64,000 nt of DNA from Bradyrhizobium sp. C9 (GTDB lineage Bacteria > Pseudomonadota > Alphaproteobacteria > Rhizobiales > Xanthobacteraceae): NCBI RefSeq assembly GCF_002532045.1, contig NZ_NWTG01000001.1:930001-994000 (forward strand), in the 5' to 3' direction. Made by a program: the position numbers and the translations under genes. The notes under the pieces are model-generated. The model did no database searches. It was not told where the DNA came from and worked only from the letters and a program-made list of their open reading frames with translations. This document shows positions 9,016 through 17,499 of this stretch, piece after piece. How positions within the stretch are numbered: the stretch's first letter is position 1; each line of letters begins with the position of its first letter.

Positions 9016-11508
9016 CTGTACGTCCTCGACCACCCAGTCGAGGACGGCGGCAACCACATCATTGGCATCAAAACCTGGCTGCAGTTTTAGATCGGTCTTG
9101 CGGCCACGTCCTGGTGTTGCCGGAAGCCATTCCGTCGCAGCGGCCGGCAATCCGCTCGCCAGCAGCGCATCGACCAGCGGATGCCCGAATGCCGGTTCGC
9201 CGATGTCGAGAACCAGTTTCGTGATGCCGTGACCTTCGATGAGCGTGGCGACGTCGTCGACGGCGATGTCGCCGGTGACCATCACATTGGCCCGCTGCAT
9301 CAGCTTGAGATCGTCGAGGGTGGCGCCGAGCACGATGATCTCGGCGTCTGCGTTGGCGTCGGCGATTTGGTCGCTGAGCGCTCTGACGAAGCGGAATTCC
9401 GCCGCGCTGCCGTGCAGGGCAAGCACGCCGAGGCGCGCCGGGCCGCTCATGGCAGGATGCCGCGCCGGCCGCGCCGGCGGGGTGCTCGGCCTGACCACTT
9501 CCAGGCCGAGAACCGACACCGCAAAGGCTGCCCCGTCGCCGATCGCAATCACGCCTCGGGCGCCTTCGACGAGACTGGTCCAGTCCGGATGGAGGCCCGA
9601 TCCAATCGCGGCGCGCGCGGCAAGGCTGGTGTCGGTGATCAGCAGCTCGTAGGCGAAGTGTTGCGTGAGCTGCGCGAGACATGCGCCGGGGATGCGGCTC
9701 GGTTCCGCGATCTCGAGCGAGCGCACCTGGAGATCGGCCAGAAGCTTCAGAAGGGCGTCGCGACCCTCGGGCGCCGCAACGTCGAGCGCGATCGATTGCG
9801 GGGCGCCGCCATCCGGCGCGAAGATCGCGGCGAGCTGGCGTCGTCCCTCGGCGCGGAAGTGCACGATCAGACCGCGCCTGTCGTCCGCCGCGAGCTGCCG
9901 GCACCGCCTGATCGCAATCTCGCGGCCAACGGCGGAACTGCAGAGGATGATTTGCGGGCCGGCGGCGCGCGGTTCGTTGCACAGCAGCTTGAGCTCGAGC
10001 GCCGCGCGGCAATCGCGCAGCGGATCGGCAAGCAGGAACGCCGCGCACTCCGTCGCATAGCGCCGGTAACGGTGCTCGAGCACGCGAAGATTGCGCAGCA
10101 CCAGCGAACGCTTCTCGCCCAGAAACGAGCGCGAACCTTCGTGTCCGACAAAGACCGACGGGATGCACACATTGCGGAAGCCGGCCTCCGCGGCGCGCAG
10201 GCAGAAGTCGACGTCTTCAAGATAGCCGCGATAGAAGTCGTCGGAGAGCGCATGCACGGCGTCGAGGCATTCGCGGGTGATGTAGAGGCAGAACCCGATG
10301 CCGTTGGGAATGTCGATCGCCATTCCGGAATTTGCCGCGCCGGCAAGCTCGTCCAGCAATTCCAGCTCATTGGGCGAGGGCAGGGGATTCAACCGGTTCG
10401 GGATGGGAAAGCTGGTATATTCGCCGTTGTTCGAGAGCGGGGTCGCCGTGCCCACGCCCGGCGTCGCTTGCACGGCGCTCCGCAAGCGTTGCAGCGCGTG
10501 CTTCGGCACCGTCGCATCCGAGTTCAGCAGCACGACGTCGCCGCTATCGGTCTCGGCGAGCGCCCGGTTGACCGCGCCGACAAAGCCGAGATTGTGCGCG
10601 TTGGTCAGCAGCCGGATGCGCTGCCCGGACGCCAGCTCGCCGAGCAGGCGCTTGATGTCGGGCTCGGGCGAGGCATCATCGACGGCGACGATGGTCGCAC
10701 CCGGCGTGCAGGCGACGGCCGTCAATGCGCTCTCGATGCAGGCACGCGTCGCGTCCAGATCCCGGTAGACCGGGATGATGATGGTAAGCGAGGGAGTTTC
10801 GCCGTTTCGGGCGGGAGGTCGCCGCTGCGGCGCGTCGCGGCGATCCGGTGCGCGGTTGGCCGGCAGTTGGATGCTCGCGACGACGCGGCCCGCCTGCGCG
10901 ATCTCGAGGCGTTGCGAGGTCGCGGACGCCGGCCGCATCAGACGGAAGCTCGCGGCGCGTCGCCCATTGAGCGCAAACCTGTGACGGGGATCGGCGGGAA
11001 GCTGGACCGTGCTGGATTGATCCGCCTGCGCCAGCGAAAGGCGCGGGTCATCGGCGCCTCGCCACGTCACCCATCCCTTCACCTCCTCATCGAGGAAGTC
11101 GATACGGGCGCAGTTGTCCTGACCGCTCTGCTCGAGCAGCAGGAGCGCGCTCCGGACGGAATCCGGATCGTCATCGCGCCGCGCGACGCTTCGTGCGGCT
11201 TCGATCTGCGCTAGGCCGTCGCCCCAAGCCATCATTCGCCGCGCGGCGGCTAGATCGTCCGGTTCGAGTTCGCGCGCTTTGGCGACGCTGGCGACCGCCG
11301 CATCCATGAGATCGAGGCGAAACAGCGCTTCGGCGCGCAGCAGGTAGGCGCGGGCGCCCGGATGCGGCAGGATCCGGCAACGGCGATCGGCGAGCGCGAA
11401 TGCGCGACGAAAATCACGAGCCTCAAGCGCCCCGACAGCGGCCCGCTCGAGATCGACGTGGTGGAGCGTTCTGGAGGTAAAGGCGATCCTGCGCGCGTCG
11501 GCGGTCAA
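8956..11508 (-). CDS. Multidomain GT2 glycosyltransferase with N-terminal TPR-like region (850 aa)
   Basis: Residues 1-110 look like a TPR-type helical repeat (ALEARDFRRAFALADRR). From about residue 241 there is a GT2 domain: LTIIIPVYRDLDATRACIES, VAVDDASPEP, NLGFVGAVNRAL, LLNSDATVP (DxD) and YLEDVDFCLRA. The C-terminal 300 residues look like extra Rossmann-type regions without a family I can name. The frame is open upstream to 11880, but that part overlaps the preceding gene and reads as Arg/Ser/Pro-rich antisense-like sequence; TTG at 11508 with AAGGG just upstream is the best start. It follows the 11534-12469 gene by 25 bases, so the two are probably cotranscribed. Confidence 0.8.
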   Translation of the reverse strand: MTADARRIAFTSRTLHHVDLERAAVGALEARDFRRAFALADRRCRILPHPGARAYLLRAEALFRLDLMDAAVASVAKARELEPDDLAAARRMMAWGDGLAQIEAARSVARRDDDPDSVRSALLLLEQSGQDNCARIDFLDEEVKGWVTWRGADDPRLSLAQADQSSTVQLPADPRHRFALNGRRAASFRLMRPASATSQRLEIAQAGRVVASIQLPANRAPDRRDAPQRRPPARNGETPSLTIIIPVYRDLDATRACIESALTAVACTPGATIVAVDDASPEPDIKRLLGELASGQRIRLLTNAHNLGFVGAVNRALAETDSGDVVLLNSDATVPKHALQRLRSAVQATPGVGTATPLSNNGEYTSFPIPNRLNPLPSPNELELLDELAGAANSGMAIDIPNGIGFCLYITRECLDAVHALSDDFYRGYLEDVDFCLRAAEAGFRNVCIPSVFVGHEGSRSFLGEKRSLVLRNLRVLEHRYRRYATECAAFLLADPLRDCRAALELKLLCNEPRAAGPQIILCSSAVGREIAIRRCRQLAADDRRGLIVHFRAEGRRQLAAIFAPDGGAPQSIALDVAAPEGRDALLKLLADLQVRSLEIAEPSRIPGACLAQLTQHFAYELLITDTSLAARAAIGSGLHPDWTSLVEGARGVIAIGDGAAFAVSVLGLEVVRPSTPPARPARHPAMSGPARLGVLALHGSAAEFRFVRALSDQIADANADAEIIVLGATLDDLKLMQRANVMVTGDIAVDDVATLIEGHGITKLVLDIGEPAFGHPLVDALLASGLPAAATEWLPATPGRGRKTDLKLQPGFDANDVVAAVLDWVVEDVQLHPDRRISRHRLEVGARLP

Positions 11509-11533
11509 ATGTCGCCCTTGTCTGCCCGCATGG

Positions 11534-12469
11534 TCAGCCCGCCGTCTTGACGGCGTTCTGCCGGCTCCGGAACACGCGTACCCGTCCATCGAGGCGCGGT
11601 GCCTCCTGACGCGGAATGACTGGGGTGGGCTCAGCGCGCGTCGGCTGCCGGGGCGCGAGCGGCGCTGCCTGCACCCGGTGCTCTTCGAGACTGAGCTTGA
11701 GGCCCACCAGGGGTTCCCGGCCTGACGGGCCCGACACCTCGATCCGGTTCCCGGTGACGCGCAAGGCGGGAGCCCCGAGGAAGATGGTTTCGGCCGCGAT
11801 GGCGTAGCGATCCGCGCCGGGGCCGGTGGCTTCCAGCGAGAACCCCGTGATGGCCAGCGCGCGCCCCCGGGTTCCGGCAAAGGTTCCCAGCGGAACGAAC
11901 TGGTTGTCGCCGCGCTGCGGCCGGGCGAACTTGACCGCGTATTGCAGGTTGAGATCGCGCGGCTTGTTCGGCCATTCGAGCGAAATTCCCTCGATACGGG
12001 CCGGCGCGGCCGGCCCTGCGATCCATGTATTCGGGCCGACCGTCACGTCACCCAGACCCGCGACATGCGCGAGCAGCTTGAGGGCGTTCAGTTCCTCGGG
12101 GCCGGTCTCGGGCTCGTAGGTGTCGAACGGCTGGCCGGCCGGCTGACCGATCGGCTGCACGGCCGGTTGGCCCTGGGTCAGCGGTTCGATCTTGATGTTG
12201 GCGGCGGTCGAGCCGCCGGCGCGCCCCGCCGTGACCTCGACGATCAGGCGGCTTGGCCGGGCCACCGACACGACCAGCGCGGTCTCGGGCGCAAACAGGG
12301 TTCCATTGGCCGCATCGGGTCCGGTAATAATGTTACAATTGTTAAGACTGGCGCGATCGGCGTAGACGCGCACCACCGGAGGTGATGTCTTGTCTTCCGC
12401 GCCATTGTAGCGAACCAGGAAAAGACCCCGTGCCAGGTCAATGGTTTTCTGCTGAATCTGTTCGTTCAT
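11534..12469 (-). CDS. Conserved-looking hypothetical protein, probably beta-rich (311 aa)
   Basis: I do not recognise a family. The protein has no signal peptide or membrane segment, contains a low-complexity stretch around residues 100-115 in which GQP/IGQPAGQP repeats, and a basic Pro/Arg-rich tail. Segments such as ALRVTGNRIEVSG and LEWPNKPRDLNLQYAVKFA suggest beta-sandwich architecture. It is the first gene of a two-gene unit with the large GT2 transferase and is divergent from a GT4 gene, so a role in polysaccharide assembly or regulation is likely only by context. Codon use fits the surrounding genes, so it appears real. Confidence 0.7.
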   Translation of the reverse strand: MNEQIQQKTIDLARGLFLVRYNGAEDKTSPPVVRVYADRASLNNCNIITGPDAANGTLFAPETALVVSVARPSRLIVEVTAGRAGGSTAANIKIEPLTQGQPAVQPIGQPAGQPFDTYEPETGPEELNALKLLAHVAGLGDVTVGPNTWIAGPAAPARIEGISLEWPNKPRDLNLQYAVKFARPQRGDNQFVPLGTFAGTRGRALAITGFSLEATGPGADRYAIAAETIFLGAPALRVTGNRIEVSGPSGREPLVGLKLSLEEHRVQAAPLAPRQPTRAEPTPVIPRQEAPRLDGRVRVFRSRQNAVKTAG

Positions 12470-12606
12470 GGTCGCCTGCGAGCCTAACGGAATGGATCGA
12501 TATATCTCTCACACAGTGTGCCCCAAAAATTGGTGTGATAGAAGGGGGCTTAATGTTAATCCGGTGAGATAGTTCGCACGTGCATATCGAAGACACCCTG
12601 CCGGTC

Positions 12607-13902
12607 ATGATCTCGAATCTGACCCCAATCGACGACCGCGCGGCCGGGGGGCGCGCCCGCCCGCCAATGAACGTCCTCTTCGTCCACAACAACTTTCCAG
12701 CCCAGTACCGCCACATTGCGCGTGCGCTCGCGGAGCGGCCAGGAAACAAGGTCGTTGCGGTCGGTTCATCGACCGCGAGCACGACGCGGGATATCCGGCT
12801 GCTGAAATATTCGACGACCAAGTCGGACTCCGCGATGGTGCATCCCTTTGCCCGCCGCTTCGACGTCGAGGCGCGGCGTGCCGAGGAGGTCCTGTACGCG
12901 CTGTCGTCGCTGTCGGGGCAGGGCTTCGTGCCCGACCTGATCTTCGCGCATCCCGGTTGGGGGGAGACGCTGCCGCTGCGCACGATGTTTCCGAAAGCGC
13001 GGATCATCCTCTATTGCGAATTCTACTACGGCGCCGAAGGCCGGGACGTCGGCTTCGATCCCGAGTTTCCAATGACGGGCCTCGACGGCAATGTCGCGCT
13101 CCATCTGAAGAACGCGACGACGCTGCTGGCGCTCACCGAATGCGATTCCGGCGTTTCGCCGACGCCATGGCAGCGGTCGACCTTTCCCCGCGAGTTTCAA
13201 GGCAAGATCGACGTCATCCACGAGGGCGTCGACACCGACGAGGTCAAGCCCAATCCGGTCGCCAGGTTTCAGCTGCCGAACGGCGCGACGCTGTCGGCGG
13301 ACGACGAGGTGATCACCTACGTCTCGCGCAATCTGGAGCCGGTGCGCGGATTCCATGTCTTCATGCGATCGCTGCCGAGGATATTGGCTGCGCGGCCGAA
13401 TGCGCAGGTGGTGATCGTCGGCGGCAGCGGAACGTCCTACGGCGCCAATCCGCCCAAGGGCTCGAGCTGGAAGTCGATGTTCCTGGACGAGATCAGGTCG
13501 GACATCGACCTGCGCCGCGTGCATATCCTCGGCCGGATTCCCCGGGACCAGTATCTCGCGCTGCTGCAGATCTCCTCGGTGCACGTCTATCTGACCTATC
13601 CCTTCGTGCTGTCATGGTCGCTGCTCGAGGCCATGAGTGCCGGATGTGCGGTGGTGGCATCCGACACCGCCCCGCTTCGCGATATCATCTCGGACGGCAA
13701 CGGCCTGCTGGCGCCGTTCTTCGATATTGATGCGCTGTCCGATCAGGTCGTCTCGGTGCTGTCACGGCCGAAAGCCTTCAAGAAGATGCGGATGAAGGCG
13801 AGGAGCTTCGTGCGAGACAATTACGACGCAAAGCGGGTCTGTCTGCCCCGGATGCTGACGCTCGTCGATGAAGGTGTCCTCCCGCGCACGTACGGCGGAT
13901 AA
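12607..13902 (+). CDS. Glycosyltransferase family 4 (GT-B fold)
   Basis: The protein opens with MNVLFVHNNFPAQYRHIARAL, the N-terminal nucleotide-sugar GT-B block, and has VTYVSRNLEPVRGFHVFMRSLP-like and VIVGGSG segments followed by the EAMSAGCAVVASDTAPLRD motif containing the family E-x7-E region. About 411-431 aa depending on start: GTG 12580, ATG 12607 or ATG 12667 are all in frame and none has a strong ribosome site; codon third positions stay GC-rich back to 12607, which I chose, while sequence similarity to the family begins at 12667. The ParA-like gene follows after 15 bases, suggesting one operon. Confidence 0.85.
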   Translation: MISNLTPIDDRAAGGRARPPMNVLFVHNNFPAQYRHIARALAERPGNKVVAVGSSTASTTRDIRLLKYSTTKSDSAMVHPFARRFDVEARRAEEVLYALSSLSGQGFVPDLIFAHPGWGETLPLRTMFPKARIILYCEFYYGAEGRDVGFDPEFPMTGLDGNVALHLKNATTLLALTECDSGVSPTPWQRSTFPREFQGKIDVIHEGVDTDEVKPNPVARFQLPNGATLSADDEVITYVSRNLEPVRGFHVFMRSLPRILAARPNAQVVIVGGSGTSYGANPPKGSSWKSMFLDEIRSDIDLRRVHILGRIPRDQYLALLQISSVHVYLTYPFVLSWSLLEAMSAGCAVVASDTAPLRDIISDGNGLLAPFFDIDALSDQVVSVLSRPKAFKKMRMKARSFVRDNYDAKRVCLPRMLTLVDEGVLPRTYGG

Positions 13903-13917
13903 CGCCAGGAGCTAGCG

Positions 13918-14580
13918 ATGCCGCTTGTCATCTCGGTTGCCCAGCGCAAGGGCGGGGTCGGAAAGACGACTCTCGCGGTCCTGCTGGCTGCAGAACTGGA
14001 TCGGCGTACGGGCCTGGTGGGACTGGTCGACGCCGACTCGCAGGCGTCCGCCTGCCATTGGGCCGAGCCCGGCAATTTGTCGTTTCCCGTCTACCAGCTA
14101 GATCCGGAAACCCGCCCCGTGGCCGAATGGGCCAAGCTGATGCGCCAGATTCCGCATCAGATCATCGTCGTGGATTCCGCGCCCAACGACCGGGTGCTGG
14201 GCGCCGTGCTCGCGGTCGCCAATATCGTGCTGATGCCGTGTACGCCGTCGGGCCTCGACATCGAGGCCACCGCGCGGACGATCGACATCGTCCGGGAAGT
14301 GCGTGCAGCGCGGCGAACCGCGCTCCGCGCCATGATCGTGCCGAACCGCGTCGACCAGCGCACACTCGAAGGCCAGCAACTGATCGAGGAGCTGGATACG
14401 CTCGACGAAGAGATCGGGCCGATGATCGGAAGCCGCTCGGCCTATGTTCGCGCCGTCGCGCTGGGACAATCGGTCGCCGATTTCGCCAGCGGTACGCCGG
14501 CCGATCTCGAGATCAAGACGCTCGCCGATCTCGTCATGAGCTGGTGCGGGATCGCACCGAGGCAGCGCGTGACGGTCTAG
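13918..14580 (+). CDS. ParA/MinD-family ATPase in the polysaccharide locus
   Basis: A 220-aa deviant Walker-A ATPase: KGGVGKTT at residues 11-18, VDADSQASA as the Walker A' Asp, and IIVVDSAPND as Walker B, then VLMPCTPSGLDIEAT. Such proteins dimerise on ATP and organise cargo on nucleoid or membrane. No ParB gene or parS-like site is seen nearby, and it sits 15 bases behind a GT4 gene, so a plasmid or chromosome partition role is unlikely; positioning or regulation of a polysaccharide machine (as for BcsQ-type proteins) is an inference. It lacks a C-terminal amphipathic tail of MinD type as far as I can see. Confidence 0.85.
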   Translation: MPLVISVAQRKGGVGKTTLAVLLAAELDRRTGLVGLVDADSQASACHWAEPGNLSFPVYQLDPETRPVAEWAKLMRQIPHQIIVVDSAPNDRVLGAVLAVANIVLMPCTPSGLDIEATARTIDIVREVRAARRTALRAMIVPNRVDQRTLEGQQLIEELDTLDEEIGPMIGSRSAYVRAVALGQSVADFASGTPADLEIKTLADLVMSWCGIAPRQRVTV

Positions 14581-14806
14581 ATTGGCAAGGCGATCCGGCC
14601 GCTTCGATCCGTCGACCTGCACGTGCGTTATCACTCGCCAGCCGAAAGGCTTGCCGGTGCGCGAACCTCGCTTGGTTAACGGAGTGCTCGCGCAGTCTTA
14701 ACGCTGTTCTCATCGTCGTTTTGCTGCGCCGGACGGAATGTCGTACCCATGCGATCATTGCGTTCGTTGAGGCGCGGGATCGGTCCGCGCAGGGGCGGCA
14801 TTTTCA

Positions 14807-15802
14807 ATGGCGAGCAGGGGTTCGATCCTCATCACGGGCGGCGCGGGATACATCGGATCCCATTGCGCCAAGGCGGTCGCCGAGGCCGGGTTTGTTCCGG
14901 TCGTCTATGACAACCTGTCCACCGGCCATCGCAATTTCGTGCAATGGGGACCGCTCGTGACCGGCGACGTCGCCGATCACGACAGGATCGCCGCCACCAT
15001 CCGCGAGCACAATGCGCTTGCCGTGATGCACTTCGCCGCGTTCAGCGCGGTCGGCGAGTCCGTCGCGGATCCGCAGAAATACTACACCAACAATGTTGAC
15101 GGCACGCTCGGCCTGCTGCGCGGCATGCGCGAGGCGGGCTGCGACCGCCTGGTGTTTTCCTCCACCGGCGCGGTCTACGGCAATGCCGGACGCGATCCCA
15201 TTCCCGAGAGCGCCGCAGGGCCGACCGTCAATCCCTACGGCCGCTCCAAGTTCATGATCGAGCAGATCCTCGCTGACTATCGCGCCGCCTATCAGTTCAA
15301 ATCGGTCTGCCTGCGTTATTTCAACGCCTGCGGCGCCGATGCCTCCGGCACCATCGGCGAGCTTCGCGATCCCGAGACGCATTTGATTCCGCGCGCGCTG
15401 ATGGCGCTGCTGGGGCACGTGCCGGATTTCGCGATCTTCGGCGAAGACTATGAGACGCCCGACGGCACCGCGGTGCGCGACTACATCCATGTCGACGATC
15501 TCGCCGCCGCCCATATCGCGGCGCTCGAATTGCTGTTGAAGGGGAGCGCCGGCGGCGTGTTCAACCTCGGCACCGGCACTGGCTATTCGGTGCGCGAGGT
15601 GCTCGACGCGATCCGCGCCGAGACCGGTGAAGCGGTGCCGAGCGTGGTGCGCGAACGCAGGGCCGGCGATCCGCCGATCCTGGTCGCCGATCCCTCGAAA
15701 TCGGAGAGCGGCCTCGGCTTCAAGGCGAGCCGGTCGGATCTCGGCCACATCATCCGCTCGGCCTGGGCGTGGCACCAGAAGGCGCATCCGCGCCGGCGAT
15801 AG
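14807..15802 (+). CDS. galE: UDP-glucose 4-epimerase
   Basis: Interconverts UDP-glucose and UDP-galactose in the cytosol, supplying galactose for surface glycans. The 331-aa short-chain dehydrogenase-type protein has LITGGAGYIGSH at the N terminus, FSSTGAVYG and the catalytic YGRSK, followed by RYFNACGAD, all diagnostic for GalE. It stands alone 226 bases after the ParA gene and at the end of the polysaccharide region. Confidence 0.92.
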   Translation: MASRGSILITGGAGYIGSHCAKAVAEAGFVPVVYDNLSTGHRNFVQWGPLVTGDVADHDRIAATIREHNALAVMHFAAFSAVGESVADPQKYYTNNVDGTLGLLRGMREAGCDRLVFSSTGAVYGNAGRDPIPESAAGPTVNPYGRSKFMIEQILADYRAAYQFKSVCLRYFNACGADASGTIGELRDPETHLIPRALMALLGHVPDFAIFGEDYETPDGTAVRDYIHVDDLAAAHIAALELLLKGSAGGVFNLGTGTGYSVREVLDAIRAETGEAVPSVVRERRAGDPPILVADPSKSESGLGFKASRSDLGHIIRSAWAWHQKAHPRRR

Positions 15803-15803
15803 G

Positions 15804-15878
15804 GCATGATCCGGAAGCGCGCGAGGCGGTTGTCCGTCGCGGCAAACGCGGAACACGTTTGCGCGGAGATCGTGCCCA
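15804..15878. repeat. Degenerate palindromic intergenic repeat
   Basis: Starts GCATGATCCGGAA one base after the galE stop and ends GATCGTGCCC, with GCGGTTGTCCG in the middle and GGCAAACGCG/CACGTTTGCG arms inside. Similar blocks occur at 27854-27898 and, more weakly, after 5004 and near 17360. From memory this kind of element is scattered through Bradyrhizobium genomes; it may also act as a transcription stop between galE and the convergent VanZ-like gene. Confidence 0.55.
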
Positions 15879-15891
15879 AAATGCCGGAAGG

Positions 15892-16278
15892 CTAAGCCGC
15901 GTCCGCGCCCGACCCCAGCCGGCCGAACTGGCTGCGCAGCATAAGCAGGATGAGGTGACCCGCGCCGATGCCGGCAAAACCTCCCGCCACCTTGACCATC
16001 GCGTCGAGCAGTCGGCCGTGACGGTCCGGTGTCAGCAATTGCATTGCTTCGAGTGTGAACGAGCTGAAGACGACAAAGAGCATGATCAGCGCGGTACGCC
16101 GCGGGTAACCCAGCACAAAGGCCATTGCCATCACTGCAAACGCGGCGAAGCGCTCGGTCTGAGGATGGAAGAACGACGGACGATCCTGGATCGGCGACAG
16201 CGTCACGAAGGCGATAAAGGCAAGCGCAAGCCAGCCCGCAATCACACCGAACCTCCGTATCTTCGAAATTTGCAACAA
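15892..16278 (-). CDS. VanZ-like small membrane protein (128 aa)
   Basis: Predicted membrane segments lie at about residues 10-28, 45-58, 62-76 and 90-112. The pattern LSPIQDRP followed by E-R-F and EAMQLLTPDRHGRLLDAMVKVAGG matches the VanZ family, small integral membrane proteins of unknown biochemical role seen near polysaccharide genes. The only start giving the full first membrane segment is a TTG at 16278 with a poor ribosome site, so the exact N terminus is uncertain. Convergent with galE. Confidence 0.65.
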   Translation of the reverse strand: MLQISKIRRFGVIAGWLALAFIAFVTLSPIQDRPSFFHPQTERFAAFAVMAMAFVLGYPRRTALIMLFVVFSSFTLEAMQLLTPDRHGRLLDAMVKVAGGFAGIGAGHLILLMLRSQFGRLGSGADAA

Positions 16279-16621
16279 AGTATTCCCGGTCCTGTACCGC
16301 AGACGACCCCCGGCTGGATTAGCGCATCACTGGTGTCAGCGACATGGAAATGGTCGCCGAAGGTTAACTTAAGCGCCGACTGTGACAGACCCGGCGCGTC
16401 GTCCTGTTGCCAAATGATAGGTATCAAAATACCTAATGCTGAAACTCAATTCCACTTGGTGCGCATCTCCCAGCGGGAACCCATCGCGCTTGCGCGGGTT
16501 CCCGGGATGGTGCACCTGACGAAAAAATAAGGTTTCGCCTGCGGCTCCATTCATAGGCCGTTCACGGCCGGAAGCCTCATTTGATGCCGGAATATCGCAA
16601 TGCTCACTCTCGGAGGCTAAA

Positions 16622-17284
16622 GTGCGTCTGCTCGTCGTTGAGGATGACCCGGATCTGAACCGCCAGCTCACCACCGCGCTCACGGACGCCGGCTATGTGG
16701 TCGATCGCGCGTTCGACGGCGAGGAGGGGCATTTCCTCGGCGACAGCGAGCCCTACGACGCGGTGGTGCTGGATATCGGCCTGCCGAAGATGGACGGTAT
16801 CTCGGTGCTCGAGGCCTGGCGCCGGAACAAGCGGGTGATGCCGGTGCTGATTCTCACCGCGCGCGACCGCTGGAGCGACAAGGTTCAGGGGTTCGATGCC
16901 GGTGCCGACGACTATGTCGCAAAGCCCTTCCATCTGGAGGAGGTGCTGGCGCGGATCCGCGCGCTGCTGCGCCGCGCGACCGGGCATGCCCAGGTCGAGC
17001 TGGTCTGCGGGCCGGTGGCGCTCAACACCCGCACCAAGCGGGTCACCGTCAACGGCAACCCGATCAAGCTGACCTCGCACGAGTACAATCTGCTCGATTA
17101 TCTGATGCACCATACCGGGCGGGTGGTCTCGCGCACCGAGCTGGTCGAGCATCTCTACGACCAGGACTTCGACCGCGACTCCAACACCATCGAGGTGTTC
17201 GTCGGCCGCATCCGCAAGAAGCTGGAAGTCGATATCATCCAGACTGTTCGGGGCCTCGGCTACATGCTGTCCGCGCCGACCTAA
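16622..17284 (+). CDS. feuP: OmpR-family response regulator, FeuP-like
   Basis: A 220-aa DNA-binding response regulator with an N-terminal receiver (acidic pair EDD, phospho-acceptor D51 in VLDIGLPKMDG, conserved K in DDYVAKPF) and a C-terminal winged helix (LTSHEYNLLDYLM, FVGRIRKKL). Phrases such as NRQLTTALTDAGYVVDRAFDG and RDRWSDKVQGFDAGADDY resemble rhizobial FeuP as I remember it. Start is GTG at 16622 with GGAGG nine bases before. In Sinorhizobium FeuP/FeuQ controls cyclic glucan export; whether that holds here is inference. The partner kinase follows after 215 bases. Confidence 0.85.
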   Translation: MRLLVVEDDPDLNRQLTTALTDAGYVVDRAFDGEEGHFLGDSEPYDAVVLDIGLPKMDGISVLEAWRRNKRVMPVLILTARDRWSDKVQGFDAGADDYVAKPFHLEEVLARIRALLRRATGHAQVELVCGPVALNTRTKRVTVNGNPIKLTSHEYNLLDYLMHHTGRVVSRTELVEHLYDQDFDRDSNTIEVFVGRIRKKLEVDIIQTVRGLGYMLSAPT

Positions 17285-17499
17285 ACCATTTTCGAGCGAA
17301 GTGGCTGCCGGTTCGCTCGCGTGAAGAAAATGCGACTAAACAAAAGGATGCGAGCATATCCTGTTCAATCGGATCATGCTCTTGAAGCGCTTGATCGGCG
17401 GACACGGGCATTGGCATGATCCGCGCCGGGAGAACTGGATTCGCCGATGTTTGAATCCCCGATGTCTGCTGCCGCTGACACGCTGTTCGAGCCGCTCTG

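Noticed and set aside
17285-17499. Possible additional gene between feuP and feuQ
   Set aside because: Only a degraded palindromic repeat and short frames are present.
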